This document shows, piece by piece, positions 54,346 to 64,000 of a stretch of DNA of 64,000 nucleotides. The stretch comes from Catonia carolina (Eukaryota > Arthropoda > Insecta > Hemiptera > Achilidae). The stretch covers positions 79,633,325 to 79,697,324 of the forward strand of contig JAQMRL010000002.1 of assembly GCA_035578175.1 (NCBI GenBank). Direction: 5' to 3'. Under the pieces are notes generated by a model. It made no database searches. It saw nothing but the letters and a program-made list of their open reading frames with translations, and was not told the origin of the DNA. Every line of letters begins with the position of its first letter. Within the stretch, counting starts at the first letter, position 1. The position numbers were made by a program, and so were the translations under genes.

Positions 54346-54379
54346 CACATGTACACACTCACACATTATAGGTATCAGA

Positions 54380-54830
54380 CAAACAGATGTCCCATAGCCG
54401 AGCGAGTGAGAGGGAGATATGTGGCGTAACTACGCATGCGCCCAAAGGTCTTCACCGTTATAATCCAAATCTGAAAACATACTACACTCATTATCTTGCT
54501 TGTTAGTTTACTGCATCCATAAACGGTTGCTCACAACAATGGGAAAAAATAAAGACAATGTTATTGGAATGGCTTGTGCGAGTGAGAGCGTTATGCATTC
54601 TCTCACTCCCACGGCTAGGGGACTGCAGTTCATCTGAATACTGTACATATTTCGGAAAATGTTCATTAGTGCCCTTAGGATTACCATTTTTGAAAATGAA
54701 ATATTGCTGTGAATATAAACATGAATATGCTGTCAAAATTTCATGAAAATCCGTTCGGTAGTTTTGGAAATTAACCTGTACAAAAAACACGCTTTGTCTT
54801 TATACAATAGTATAATACGCGCGCCAGCTC
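54380..54830 (+). repeat. Unclassified dispersed-repeat candidate
   Basis: Ends with a stretch often seen at transposon ends in arthropods (ATGAAAATCCGTTCGGTAGT ... TTTGTCTTTATACAATAGTA). No second copy here; class unknown. Confidence 0.4.
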
Positions 54831-56907
54831 ATGATCTCTGTCGCCTGGGGAAGTGGGACGGGTGGCGTAATAGAATGTGAGTAATATATTTGTCTTATCG
54901 TGCAGTACAAAAACATTTAGTCATCATGTAAATATTATTATTATGTCTATGTATTTATTTATTATAGGCCTACATGTTGTTGCTTTTCACAACGGATACA
55001 CGTGTCACAATATACAGTTGTACATTTGTGCTAATGCGTCTCGGATGTGTTAATCATTATTCATGATTTTTGATCACTAAAGTGATTTTTATTTTGAAAT
55101 TTAAAGTGTGTTAACGTGCCAAAAGTTATTAGTTTTGTGTGTTTTGTGTTAGGTAAATTTCAACGTGTATTTTTCATATCTTTTGTTTTATTTTAATATG
55201 TCTTCCCGGAAAAATAAAGCGGTAATTCATTCGGAAGTGCGACAAATTATTGCATCAGTTATAAAAAACTGTGATGAAGAATCGCGTAAAGGACTCGGAA
55301 TTGGCTTAACCATTCGATTTTTTTTACCTCAGTAAAAAAATCATAATCATAATTTGCTACTAATTATTTAGACCTATAAATTAATGTTATGAAATATATA
55401 TTTTTTAATTTCCTTATTTTCTATGCTACGTACATATTTTAATTCCTGAGGACTGCCTGACTCAAACTGTAAATAATTACTAAATATTAATAAATACAAT
55501 GAAAGAAAAGTAAAAGAGTTACTATATTATAGAATTAATTGAAATAATAAAACAAAAGGTTACTTTATAATGACAAGAACATTATGATAAATGTTTTTTT
55601 TATGAATAGTATAATCTTTCATTGCATGCCGTAACAGAAATTCCTCACACGGATCACGAGCTGACGCGGCTGCTATACCTATAGATAAAGAAAATGTGAA
55701 TTTTATCACCTTTTTAAAATAATTTTACGCAAGTCTCATTTACTGTTGAATAAAGATTCATCCCTACCAAAGGTAAAGAATTTATTCAGGATACCATTAA
55801 GCCGAAATATTTTTTTAATAAAGGATACACTATTCTATTTTAAATTTAGTTGGTTTGAAAATAATATTGTGAAACTTTCAAAGTTTGTGTGAAATGTAAA
55901 ACATTATACTGCGCATGTTTATATCTACCCAATCATAATTTCGATTCAATCACATGTGTATTAGCGCTATCTTGTGGTACTTCATAAAACTATTGTTAGA
56001 AGTTAATTAAAGATGGTGGTACATACATTGGTGTCATTCTGATTGACGTTTTCAAATTGTTTATTGGTTACTATAGAGTGGGGTGTTTTTTTAAAAAATT
56101 GTGTATTATTTTGAATCTCGGTACAATGAATATCGTCTATTTATGTAAAATATCGAATGTTATTTTAAACGTGTGTGGTTGTAACTGGTAAGTTTATTTT
56201 TAATTTTATTGAAATGTATTGAAATATATATTGTCTTGGTCATTTCCTGTCGAATTAGGTAGGCTACAATATCGCCCACGTTAATCTTTGTCAAACTGTT
56301 CCTTCCTTATGACAATCTTAGTTGATAATTTTTAAAATTGATTAACACGTCTAGTGTTCACTTGTATTTTGATTTTATATTGACATAGATTATTTGTTTA
56401 TGTTAACGTTGTTAACGGTGAACGATAACTTCTTGAAGTTGGTTTAACTTTTGAAATGTACATTAGATAAGTGGGTTGTCGGTAAGGTTATTCAACATAC
56501 CACATTTTACATTATAGTCATAATAATGTATTTTTTTAAAAGGCTATTAGTGGGTAATTCTATTGTTAAGTTTTTGACTAATGTAATTGGCCTACTTGCA
56601 CACTTAACGTATAATTTTATAATCTAAAACAAAATCGTTCATACCACAAATATTCTACAAATCTACCAGTTGCTAATATTCTGTTAAGTATTATGAAGTT
56701 GTTTTATTCATTTTCTTTATTAATTAAAGCTTTACCAAGGTTATGTAGAACACAGGTCAACCTGGGAACTTGTGAATTGGGTATGATGACTTGTCTACAT
56801 TTTTTAATAATTTTTAAATATTACATTTTACATTAATTTTTATTTCTGTTCTAATTATACTGAATGAGATGTTTAGTTGAGACTATTGTTCAAATAGACA
56901 TAAGTAA
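54831..56907. other. Spacer with one small ORF
   Basis: AT-rich. Apart from the 45-codon frame at 55198-55335 nothing is recognised. Confidence 0.45.
55198..55335 (+). CDS. Small ORF resembling a transposase N-terminus
   Basis: 45 residues, MSSRKNKAVIHSEVRQIIAS then VIKNCDEESRKGLGIGL; ends in a T-rich stretch and stop. The KxxxIHSxxRxxI pattern is like the J-element protein (RGQTIHSVERNLICNLIK). Probably an isolated transposon exon or fragment; low certainty. Confidence 0.3.
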   Translation: MSSRKNKAVIHSEVRQIIASVIKNCDEESRKGLGIGLTIRFFLPQ

Positions 56908-58307
56908 CGGGTGGCGCATATAAAAGTAGCCCCATAACTTAGCCGAGATTGTACGAGGGTCATTTGTAAAATAAGGTTCCCATGATTTTTAAAAATAGAC
57001 AGCTATATTTTTTATCTTAGTGTTATACATCAATTTAAAGCTTAAAACTTACGCTATTTTTCTACATAATCGCCGTTTCTGTCCAAAAACTTTTGCAGAC
57101 GATGCTCCAACTTTTCTATCCCCATGTTGTAGAATTCTGCCGCCAATCCTTTAAGGAATCGAGTAACCTATTCCTTGACTTCATCATCGGTACTGAAGTG
57201 TAGGCCACCCAAGTATTCCTTTAATTTTGGGAATAAGTGATAATTACTTGGGGCTAGGTCCGGGCTGTAGGGGGGGGGGGGCACAACAGTCCAGCCAAAA
57301 TCTGTCAGCAGTTCTTGAGTTTGATGTGAGACATGAGGTCGAGCGTTGTCATGGAGAAGCCTCACACCATTGGACAATCTTCCTCTCCGGCAGTTCTGGA
57401 TCGCGCGTCTCAGTTTTCTTAATGTGTCGCAATATCTGTCAGAGTTTACTGTTGTTCCTTGATGAATGTCAATAGGTGAAATCCGTTTTCCATTTAAAAA
57501 AACGTATCACAGTGCGAATTTCGCATCTGGCGGTAACAGCGATAGGGAACTCCATCTTTGAAGGCTGCTAGGCCGGCACTGATCGACGTAGTGAGGCGGG
57601 AGTGGTGCGGAGAAAGAGGGGGAGAGCTGATGAGTAAGACAGTGTTGGCAGATTTCTCCCAGCACATCACATTCTGTCTCGGCAGCTTAGGGAACCTTAT
57701 TTTACGAATGACCCTCGTATAATGTTTATGCCGAGTCAAGGAAAATTCCCCCCGTTTTCCTCTTCCCGTGTACAACCTGCATGTTTAACCAGATTTTTGA
57801 TCAATTTATTAATCAATTAGCATCACACGAAATTACATATTCTTTTTTCCAACAAGACAAGGTGACTTTGTCACATATATCGCAGATCACTGGCTCGTGT
57901 GCGTAGTGTTTTTACCGATGAGAGGACTATCTCTTCTCTTTAGGCTTATGGCCACCGCCGCGATCACCGGATTTGTCTCCTTGTGATTACTACTTATGGG
58001 GAAATTTAAAGATTAAAGTATACGCCAGCAATCCAAAATCCATTGAAAACCTAAAGATCTCGATCACGAACGTCATACGCACCATTACAGCTCCTGAACT
58101 CTAGTCTGTATTTCGGAATATGCTACGCCGCACTATCTTATGTGTACAAGCTGACTGTGATCACTTTCAACATATCGTGTAATAACGTAACAATATTAGA
58201 CTATTGAATAAAATAATAAAAAAAATTATTGGTATTTGTAAATAAACAGATTTCATTTCAGTTGTGTTGCACTTTATTTACGTGGCTACTTTTATGTGCG
58301 CCACCCG
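56908..58307 (+). mobile_element. DD41D-type transposon remnant with nested mariner
   Basis: Inverted ends CGGGTGGCGCATATAAAAGT / CGGGTGGCGCACATAAAAGT. Plus-strand relic at 57840-58180: FFQQDKVTLSHI, then WPPPRSPDLSPCDYYLWGNL (third Asp), with stops. Flanking TSD unclear. Confidence 0.75.
56954..57717 (-). mobile_element. Mariner (DD34D) deletion derivative
   Basis: 764 bp, ends CGAGGGTCATTTGTAAAATA / CGAGGGTCATTCGTAAAATA, TA on both sides (56952-56953, 57718-57719). The minus relic 57377-57168 has RLLHDNARPHVS and YSPDLAPSNYHLF, where the third catalytic Asp is Asn. Confidence 0.9.
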
Positions 58308-58516
58308 AATTACTGACTGTTCTAAACACATTACAGCGAAATTTTCAGGGTAATTCTGTCCTACCTCACTCTCTTTCCAAATCTTTACTTTTATACTATT
58401 TCTATTCATGTTATAACTTTAATCATTCTGTATAAAAACAGTATGACATAATGTTCTAAATTTAGAAACACAGTATTATTATAAATATACTCTTAACTTA
58501 TCTGTTTTTAATAATA

Positions 58517-59462
58517 TAGGGTGATTCAAAAAGAGCGCCGGTTTTGATATATCAAATTAAGAGATTTATTTTATTGAAAAACTGAAAATAAATCCATCAA
58601 CAAGTTCATCTTACCTTCCGATTTTATGTATGAAAAATGATGTCATGCATGTGTCCTCCTCTACTGCGCTGGCACGCATCAACTCTGTCCATGAAATTGG
58701 ATATTACTGCACGACAAGTTTCGACTATGTGTGGACAAGTTTCCGTATGTGGGGTTTTCTAAACCCCACATACGGCAGTTCTGTTTATTAACAAAACCGT
58801 TTAAGTGGAAGTGCGCCTCATCACTGAAAATGATTTTGTTTGCGAAGGTGTCATCATTCTGCCGTTTTCTCAATACCCAGTCAACAAACTGTCGTCTCTT
58901 CTGGTGGTCTGCCACTTTCAAATGTTGCGTCAACTGAATTTTATACGGGTGATATTGGAGATCGTACCGAAGAATTCTCCGTACAGAAGAACATCTTAAA
59001 CCCAATTGTTGAGAACGGCGACGTATTGATTTTGCTGGGCTAACAGCCACACTGTCACGAACCAATGCAACGTTCTGCTCAGTTCGGCCAGAACGACGAC
59101 GTCCAGAACTTTTAAGGTCGACTGTTGAACCCGCCTCAAAAAACTTTTTCATGAGCCTGCGAACTGTTGATTCATTCCATGCTTCATACGTCCTAGAGTA
59201 CCGCGAAGTCGCCTGACAGTAGCCGCATAACTCACTCCACTCTGGTAAAATGTTTTGACGATTAACACTCGTTGCGCAAAAGTAAACTTCTCGATGGTTA
59301 GACAGAGACTGCGAGAGTATTACACTGCGAACAAGGGAAACTACAACTGAATCGTCAATCGGAATGTTCTCCGAAATAGAAATGAGGTCAAACAATGTTG
59401 CCAACTGATAAACAAAAATTTACCAGCCGTTTAAAAACCGGCGCTCTTTTTGAATCACCCTA
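58517..59462 (-). mobile_element. DD41D (rosa-like) transposon, deletion derivative 2
   Basis: 946 bp, perfect ends TAGGGTGATTCAAAAAGAGC, TA duplicated. Same family as 27314-28266, with a different internal deletion. Confidence 0.9.
58679..59404 (-). pseudogene. DD41D transposase, C-terminal catalytic part deleted
   Basis: The frame keeps the HTH region and the first Asp (IIFSDEAHFHLNGFVNKQNC) but then joins directly to the last codons near the 3' end. Second and third Asp are missing. Confidence 0.85.
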
Positions 59463-59659
59463 TATTTGAAATAACATTGCTGTTTAATTTTAGCTGATGA
59501 ATTGTATAGAGTACGGTATAACGGTAATAATCACAAAATAAATGTAGTAAATGTAGAATAGATACTGAAGTCACGAGATTGCCTTTTGCATTATGTATGG
59601 GCTGTGAGAAAGGGAAGTGGAATATCTGCAGTGCTGCCAACCTCAACAGTAAGACACTA

Positions 59660-60121
59660 TAGCCCAGCCTCTCTTAGGTTTTTCCTAATGTAAACAAATA
59701 ATGACGTCACTGAGCATGCGCATTATATCAAAATGTGTACACGCTGATTAAAAAGTAACAACAAAATACTTTCAAAAGTATTTAAATACAAAATACTTTT
59801 AAAAGTGTTTTTATAAATGAAATTGTTAGTTCTACATCATATAATGACTGATGTTTTTAGTACTTTAAGTACTTGTAATTTAAAAACATAGTTAACTTAA
59901 TAGGACTACGACATCCGTAAAGTTGCAGAAATAAATGAAATTGTTAGGCGTACATCATATATCATGACTGATGTTTTTAGTACTTTAAGTACTTGTAATT
60001 TAAAACCATAGTTAACTTAATAGGACTACGACATCCGTAAAGTTGCAGAATCTAGCGTGCACCCTGTAGTAGGTGGCTTTTGTTTGTTGACAGTAGGAGC
60101 AAACTAACAACGGCTGAACTG
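59660..60121 (+). mobile_element. K-family MITE, copy 5, with internal tandem duplication
   Basis: TA duplicated; sister J copy at 15290 reads GACACTACTCGTACATTTC with a single TA. A ~122-base segment (TAATGACTGATG... through AAGTTGCAGAA) is present twice. Confidence 0.9.
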
Positions 60122-60667
60122 TACTCGTAAATTTCACTACCTTGCAGTTTCTAGATACATTTTGTAAGCTGTGGTTTATTCCGAGAAAATTTTTTCTTCA
60201 TAAACCTTATAAGATATTAATGTGACGTGTAATATTGCCTATAACTTAATTACATGACTAAAAATGTTTGATTTACTGTAATTACGAATGAATCGCCTTC
60301 TTTACTATTGCTGTCATCGGCGTTTACATTATTAATCTCTCGAGTATCTACCTAACCGTTTCCTTTTTATACCAGTTGTCAACAAAACTGTTGAACAATA
60401 GCTTCTTCACGTCCTTAATTTCTTTCTTTATTTTTCGAATTGTAATGAAAAGAGAAACATCACAGTAGTTAGCCGCTCACTTATGGCTTTTGTTAAGAGG
60501 TGCGGTTAGGCATTCTTGTTAACTTCAACTTCATAACATTTTATTATATTGCGTCAGCACTGTGAATAGTTCGACCACGTTTTCGAGAAACCGACATTTG
60601 TTTTTACGGTAACAAACAGTTATATTCGTACAGTTAACCTACAAAAGATTCCGCGATATACTGTATA

Positions 60668-61256
60668 CTAGGTAAACACGTGCGGGAGAACCCGCACAAA
60701 AGTGTAAATGTGATTTTGTAGAATTTCTCTGTAAACAACATTTTTTGTTTTTTTGTTGCGTGGCATTATTTGAATTTTTAGGCTATCAAATGATCTGAAA
60801 AATTATAATAGCTCTGATTAGAGCTGTTAAAAACAAAAGCAAAATATAGCAGAACTCGCTGTACACTATTCAATGTAGCACGTTGGAAAGTCTAAAGCGA
60901 TGTGTCACTGCCAATGCCTTGGTATACTTTAGTTCATTGAACTTGCCCCCTTTCCAACCTGAAATTGTGCGAGAAAATAATTATATGCGTGAGAAGATAT
61001 ATGCATAGGGTAGTACTGCATTCGGTACACAGACGCATCGCTTACCGTATTCTCGTTCTTTTTAACTTCACGTAATATTATATTTGTTTTGACCTATTTT
61101 ATGGTCATAAATCAAAATATATGATTTTGGTTAGTTTTCTGCAAATCTACTCGAACAGACGATTCATTTGAGCCCACTTCGGCGAAAATCGGTGAAGGTT
61201 TAGGTGGTTAAAATCGTGTTGAAAAAAAAAAAAACTGCTCGCTATTAATATATAGA
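60668..61256 (-). mobile_element. Non-autonomous Helitron
   Basis: 589 bp. Minus-strand 5' end TCTATATATTAATAGCGAGC; 3' end hairpin GTGCGGG-TTCT-CCCGCAC, then GTGTTTAC and CTAG. Inserted between A and T without duplication; J copy 2 at 16915 shows the unbroken target GAGCATATACAG. All canonical Helitron marks are present; no Rep/helicase gene. Confidence 0.95.
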
Positions 61257-61460
61257 TGCTCTGGGTATAGTATACGAGTTATGTTTGTCGTACTGAAATT
61301 AAAGCAGTCGTGCATGCGCACTGATACTTTTCTCCCTTTTCCCCCTTTTCCCCTCGTTGCAAACAAGGGCAATCTCTTGACTCAAGTGACTACAGACACA
61401 ATTTACTTGTGTTTGTAAAGGCAGTTGTATGATAGGTAAATGTTTTCATAATGAATAATA

Positions 61461-62060
61461 CTGCCCATAACAGACAGGTGGAGTGTCAAATTATTTACAC
61501 TCAATCTGTTTGTTGCAGGGCTAAAATAAATAGTTGTGTTTCTTATCACATGGTCACCCAATTGAATGACTGAATCATTTAAGAGCAGATTTGCCGGCCG
61601 CGTTGGCGATGTTGGTAACGTGCTCGCCTCTCATCACGCGGTCTTGGGTTCGAATCCCACTCGGGCATGGCATTTTTTCATACGTTACAAAAAATTCATT
61701 TCATCCTTCACCGTCTGCATTAGCAGCAATTTGCAAAACAGTCGGACGTTAAACCAAAAAAAAAAAAAAAAAAAAAATTTAAGAGCAGAAGAGGTAGAGG
61801 TGTAAAAGACACTAATCAGAGTTATCTCCTCTGAAAGTAATAAATTTCATTATACAGCCAGACCCTGTGGTGAATGAAGTGAAGGTGTCGTTTGCAGAGT
61901 GGAAAATATGTGCTTTTCAGAGGGCCCGGGGCATGCTGATAAGCGTACTTTTGCACTCAGTGAGGAAGGCAATTGTAAACCACCTCACTCCTTGTTTTAC
62001 TTAGTAAAACCTCTACAGGTTCAAATCAGCCTTTTTGGCTGATGACCTAAACAACAACAA
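61461..62060 (+). mobile_element. 400-bp retroposon family, copy 4 (full length, sense)
   Basis: TSD ATGAATAATA (61451-61460, 62061-62070). 5' CTGCCCATAACAGACAGG, 3' GATGACCTAAACAACAACAA. About 400 bp without the SINE. Confidence 0.92.
61590..61777 (+). mobile_element. tRNA-derived SINE, type 1
   Basis: 188 bp, exact 12 bp TSD TTTAAGAGCAGA (61578-61589, 61778-61789). Head GCCGCGTTGGCGATGTTGG (A box) and GGGTTCGAATCCCA (B box); tail CGGACGTTAAACC and 22 A. Nested in the 400-bp retroposon. Confidence 0.96.
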
Positions 62061-62129
62061 ATGAATAATAGCCAATGGCAATGGCCAATACTACCCATTA
62101 GTCTCAACTATGTCATCAAGTATAATAAT

Positions 62130-63050
62130 TATACTTATTATAAGTATATAATAAGTATAAAGTATACTATAATGTAATAAGTATACTACAGGGTGATTTT
62201 TTAGTCCAGTTACCCAATTGTTAATGTCTGGTAATATTTTTCTAAAAAAAATAAATTTTGTTTTGTGACACTAAGTTGGTAGCCCTATTCAACCAGTATG
62301 GATATGGCAGTGTGAGTTGATTCTCCTTGAGCTATGTAAAATTTTGTGCCATTTCCGGTCGTGCTACGAACAGAATGTCTTTTATCCTAAAACAATCTCT
62401 TGTTTAAATCTGGAGGCTCAAGCTCTAGAACTAATCGTATGTGATACGGATACAATTTCAATTTTTTAGCAGCTTTCTCAGCACTCGAACATGACAAATC
62501 AACATGCGAGGAAAGTTTTTGTAAACTTTTCCATGGAGAATTGAGCAATCTTGTTTTCACATTCTCTTAACGTCATCTGTCAAGAGAGTTGGTCGACCGC
62601 TACGTTTTCTGCTGCAAACAATACCTGCCTCTAAAAATCAGTTAGTTAGCCTAGAAATTGACTAGAATAGAGTGGAGGAACACCAAAAAATTTAATTTGA
62701 AATGATTCTTTTACACTCGCATACGATTTTGTAGCAAAATATTGTTCAAGAATGAAAACCCGTTGTTCTAGGGTAAAAGACATTCTGTTCGTAACACAAC
62801 TGGAAACAGCACAAAATTTTACGCAACTCAAGGAGAATCAACTCAAACTGTCGTATCTATACCGGTTGAGTAGGGCTACCAACTTTGTGTCACAAAACAA
62901 AATATCCCTTGCTTAGAAAAATATTACCAGACATTAACAATTGGGTAACAGGACTAAAAAATCACACTGTAGTATACTTATTATATTATAGTATACTTTA
63001 TACTTATTATATACTTATAATAAGTATACTTACTATAAGTATACTTATTG
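62130..63050. repeat. Large inverted repeat including AT palindromic flanks
   Basis: About 60 bases outside each end of the snap-back element are themselves inverted copies (AGTATACTTATTAYATTATA on both sides), extending the hairpin to ~280-base arms. Confidence 0.82.
62190..62969. mobile_element. Snap-back mariner-superfamily derivative 2
   Basis: 780 bp, ends CAGGGTGATTTTTTAGTCC / CAGTGTGATTTTTTAGTCC, TA on both sides. Arms of ~220 bases both carry the 5' end and first codons of a transposase (62831-62646 minus: MSFTLEQRVFILEQYFATKS). The middle keeps an HTH relic (minus, SPWKSLQKLSSHVDLS, KKLKLYPYHIRLV). Confidence 0.88.
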
Positions 63051-63618
63051 ATTTACAAAATGTTCCTTGTTGACTAATTATATTAATGGGTTGATTTAAA
63101 ATTATACCTATGAATAAATAGGGAAATAGAGTACTGCTTATAAATATTGTATAAAGAATGTATTTTATCCACTAAACATAGCTAATAATTTTAAATCTGT
63201 AGTGTTAGATTTTTTTTTTTTTAAATACAGACCTGAAGTTCTGTTATTCATGTTGATGTGTAATATAAATACTGTAACTGTAAATTATGTGTCATACTGA
63301 TGTTTACAACTTTTTATATTATTTATAGAGCCATAATGTGTCTATTTAAAATATTGTACATAAGTAAAATGGCTCAACTGAAACAGTTAATTTGCAACAT
63401 TAGAGGCCTTTTATATAGTCAGTTCAGTTCTTATATATCAGTTTCCGTTTCAGTTCAGTGAACAAAAATACACTTCTACTCTTTCCAGTTCAGTAATGTA
63501 TGACAATCTACTTAATACAGTTTGGGTGTCATTAACATTAACAAACCATAGGAGATGGAGATGAAATTAGAGTAAAAGTTGGTTACAAAAAAGACAATCC
63601 CTGTTTAATTTTCGCTAG
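63051..63618. other. Spacer without recognised feature
   Basis: AT-rich, nothing recognised. Confidence 0.45.
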
Positions 63619-63620
63619 TA

Positions 63621-64000
63621 CAGTAGACTCTCAAAAATCCGGATCGTGCTAGTCCGGACGATGATTTTTTTTTTACTTTATTTTCTGAAAATTTACAACT
63701 TTTAAATTAACAACCAGTAAAAAGTTTTCATGGGATTGGCCCGATGAAATCAGTGGGGAGACTTTATCGGCGAACAAAGACGCTGTTCATGAATTTAACA
63801 CCTTACTTTTTAAAATCCTTGACGAAGAAGGAATTTCTGGTGACCAGCTGTATAATTGCGACGAGACTGGTCTGAACTATAAAATGTTGCCCACGAAAAC
63901 TCTTGCATCCAAAAAAGAAGCTTAAGCCTCGGGCTATAAAAAAAGCAAGGAACGGGTTACGGTGTTGGCTTGTAGCAATGTGACCGGCAGTCATAAACTT
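63621..64000 (+). mobile_element. Tigger/pogo-like element, cut by window edge
   Basis: TA then the terminal repeat CAGTAGACTCTCAAAAATCC. The plus frame in 63725-64000 reads LFKILDEEGISGDQLYNCDE, TGLNYKMLPTKTLASKKEA, stop (TAA, 63923-63925), then SGYKKSKERVTVLACSNVTG. NCDETG holds the first catalytic Asp of the DDE domain. The upstream part of the gene is deleted; the rest lies off the window. Confidence 0.88.

Larger units (their letters stand above)
59559..61392 (-). mobile_element. J-family element, copy 4, with two nested insertions
   Basis: Reverse copy: GATACTGAAGTCACGAGATT at the left and CTCTTGACTCAAGTGAC at the right. Split by the K MITE (59660-60121) and the Helitron (60668-61256). 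Confidence 0.85.

Noticed and set aside
54503..54790. 95-codon frame on the minus strand as a gene
   Set aside because: No recognisable domain and it overlaps a likely dispersed repeat end.
62646..62831. 61-codon frame as a small host protein
   Set aside because: It is the transposase start within the right arm of the snap-back element.

Overview
This window is nuclear DNA from an animal, most likely an arthropod (insect-like). It is AT-rich, has long introns with GT/AG splice sites, and is packed with nested transposons of types common in insect genomes: mariner, rosa-like DD41D, pogo/Tigger, PIF/Harbinger, hAT, piggyBac-like TTAA elements, Helitron and Helentron-like elements, Penelope-like elements, RTE-like and RNase-H-bearing LINEs, and tRNA-derived SINEs. 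The species cannot be fixed from the sequence alone.

Two host genes are supported, in divergent orientation. On the minus strand the first two coding exons of CYFIP/Sra-1 (WAVE regulatory complex) lie at 5277-5486 and 108-287; the rest of the gene runs off the left edge. A (GA)38 tract sits 10 bases upstream of its start codon. On the plus strand a complete cyclin-dependent kinase 4/6 gene is split over seven coding exons (11525-40828). The splice phases join into one 327-residue kinase with all catalytic motifs. No host gene was recognised from 40829 to 64000.

Layout. 1-5276: CYFIP intron 1 and part of intron 2, with a Penelope fragment, a J element, Helentron-like copies, and a snap-back mariner derivative. 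5.6-11.5 kb: intergenic DNA and the CDK4/6 5' region, with Harbinger and pogo MITEs and tandem repeats. 11.6-37.4 kb: CDK4/6 introns, where repeats are inserted in repeats, often with exact target-site duplications (TSDs) and an empty-site paralogue elsewhere in the window. 41-64 kb: an apparently intact DD41D (rosa-like) transposon, a mariner with one stop codon, six-layer nests, a textbook non-autonomous Helitron, and a Tigger transposase fragment cut by the right edge.

The most interesting content is the Penelope group. Two families carry minimal hammerhead-ribozyme folds (CUGANGA, stem II, GAAA, a short palindromic stem III, UA cleavage site). Five insertions have 11-13 bp TSDs. Two of these are inverted pseudo-LTR pairs that sit inside one TSD pair, as if inserted as one unit. 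Other highlights are six TTAA-flanked elements with related ends, two independent snap-back mariner derivatives, a Helentron-like family of six ~0.9 kb copies, and a decayed duplicate of CDK4/6 exon 4.
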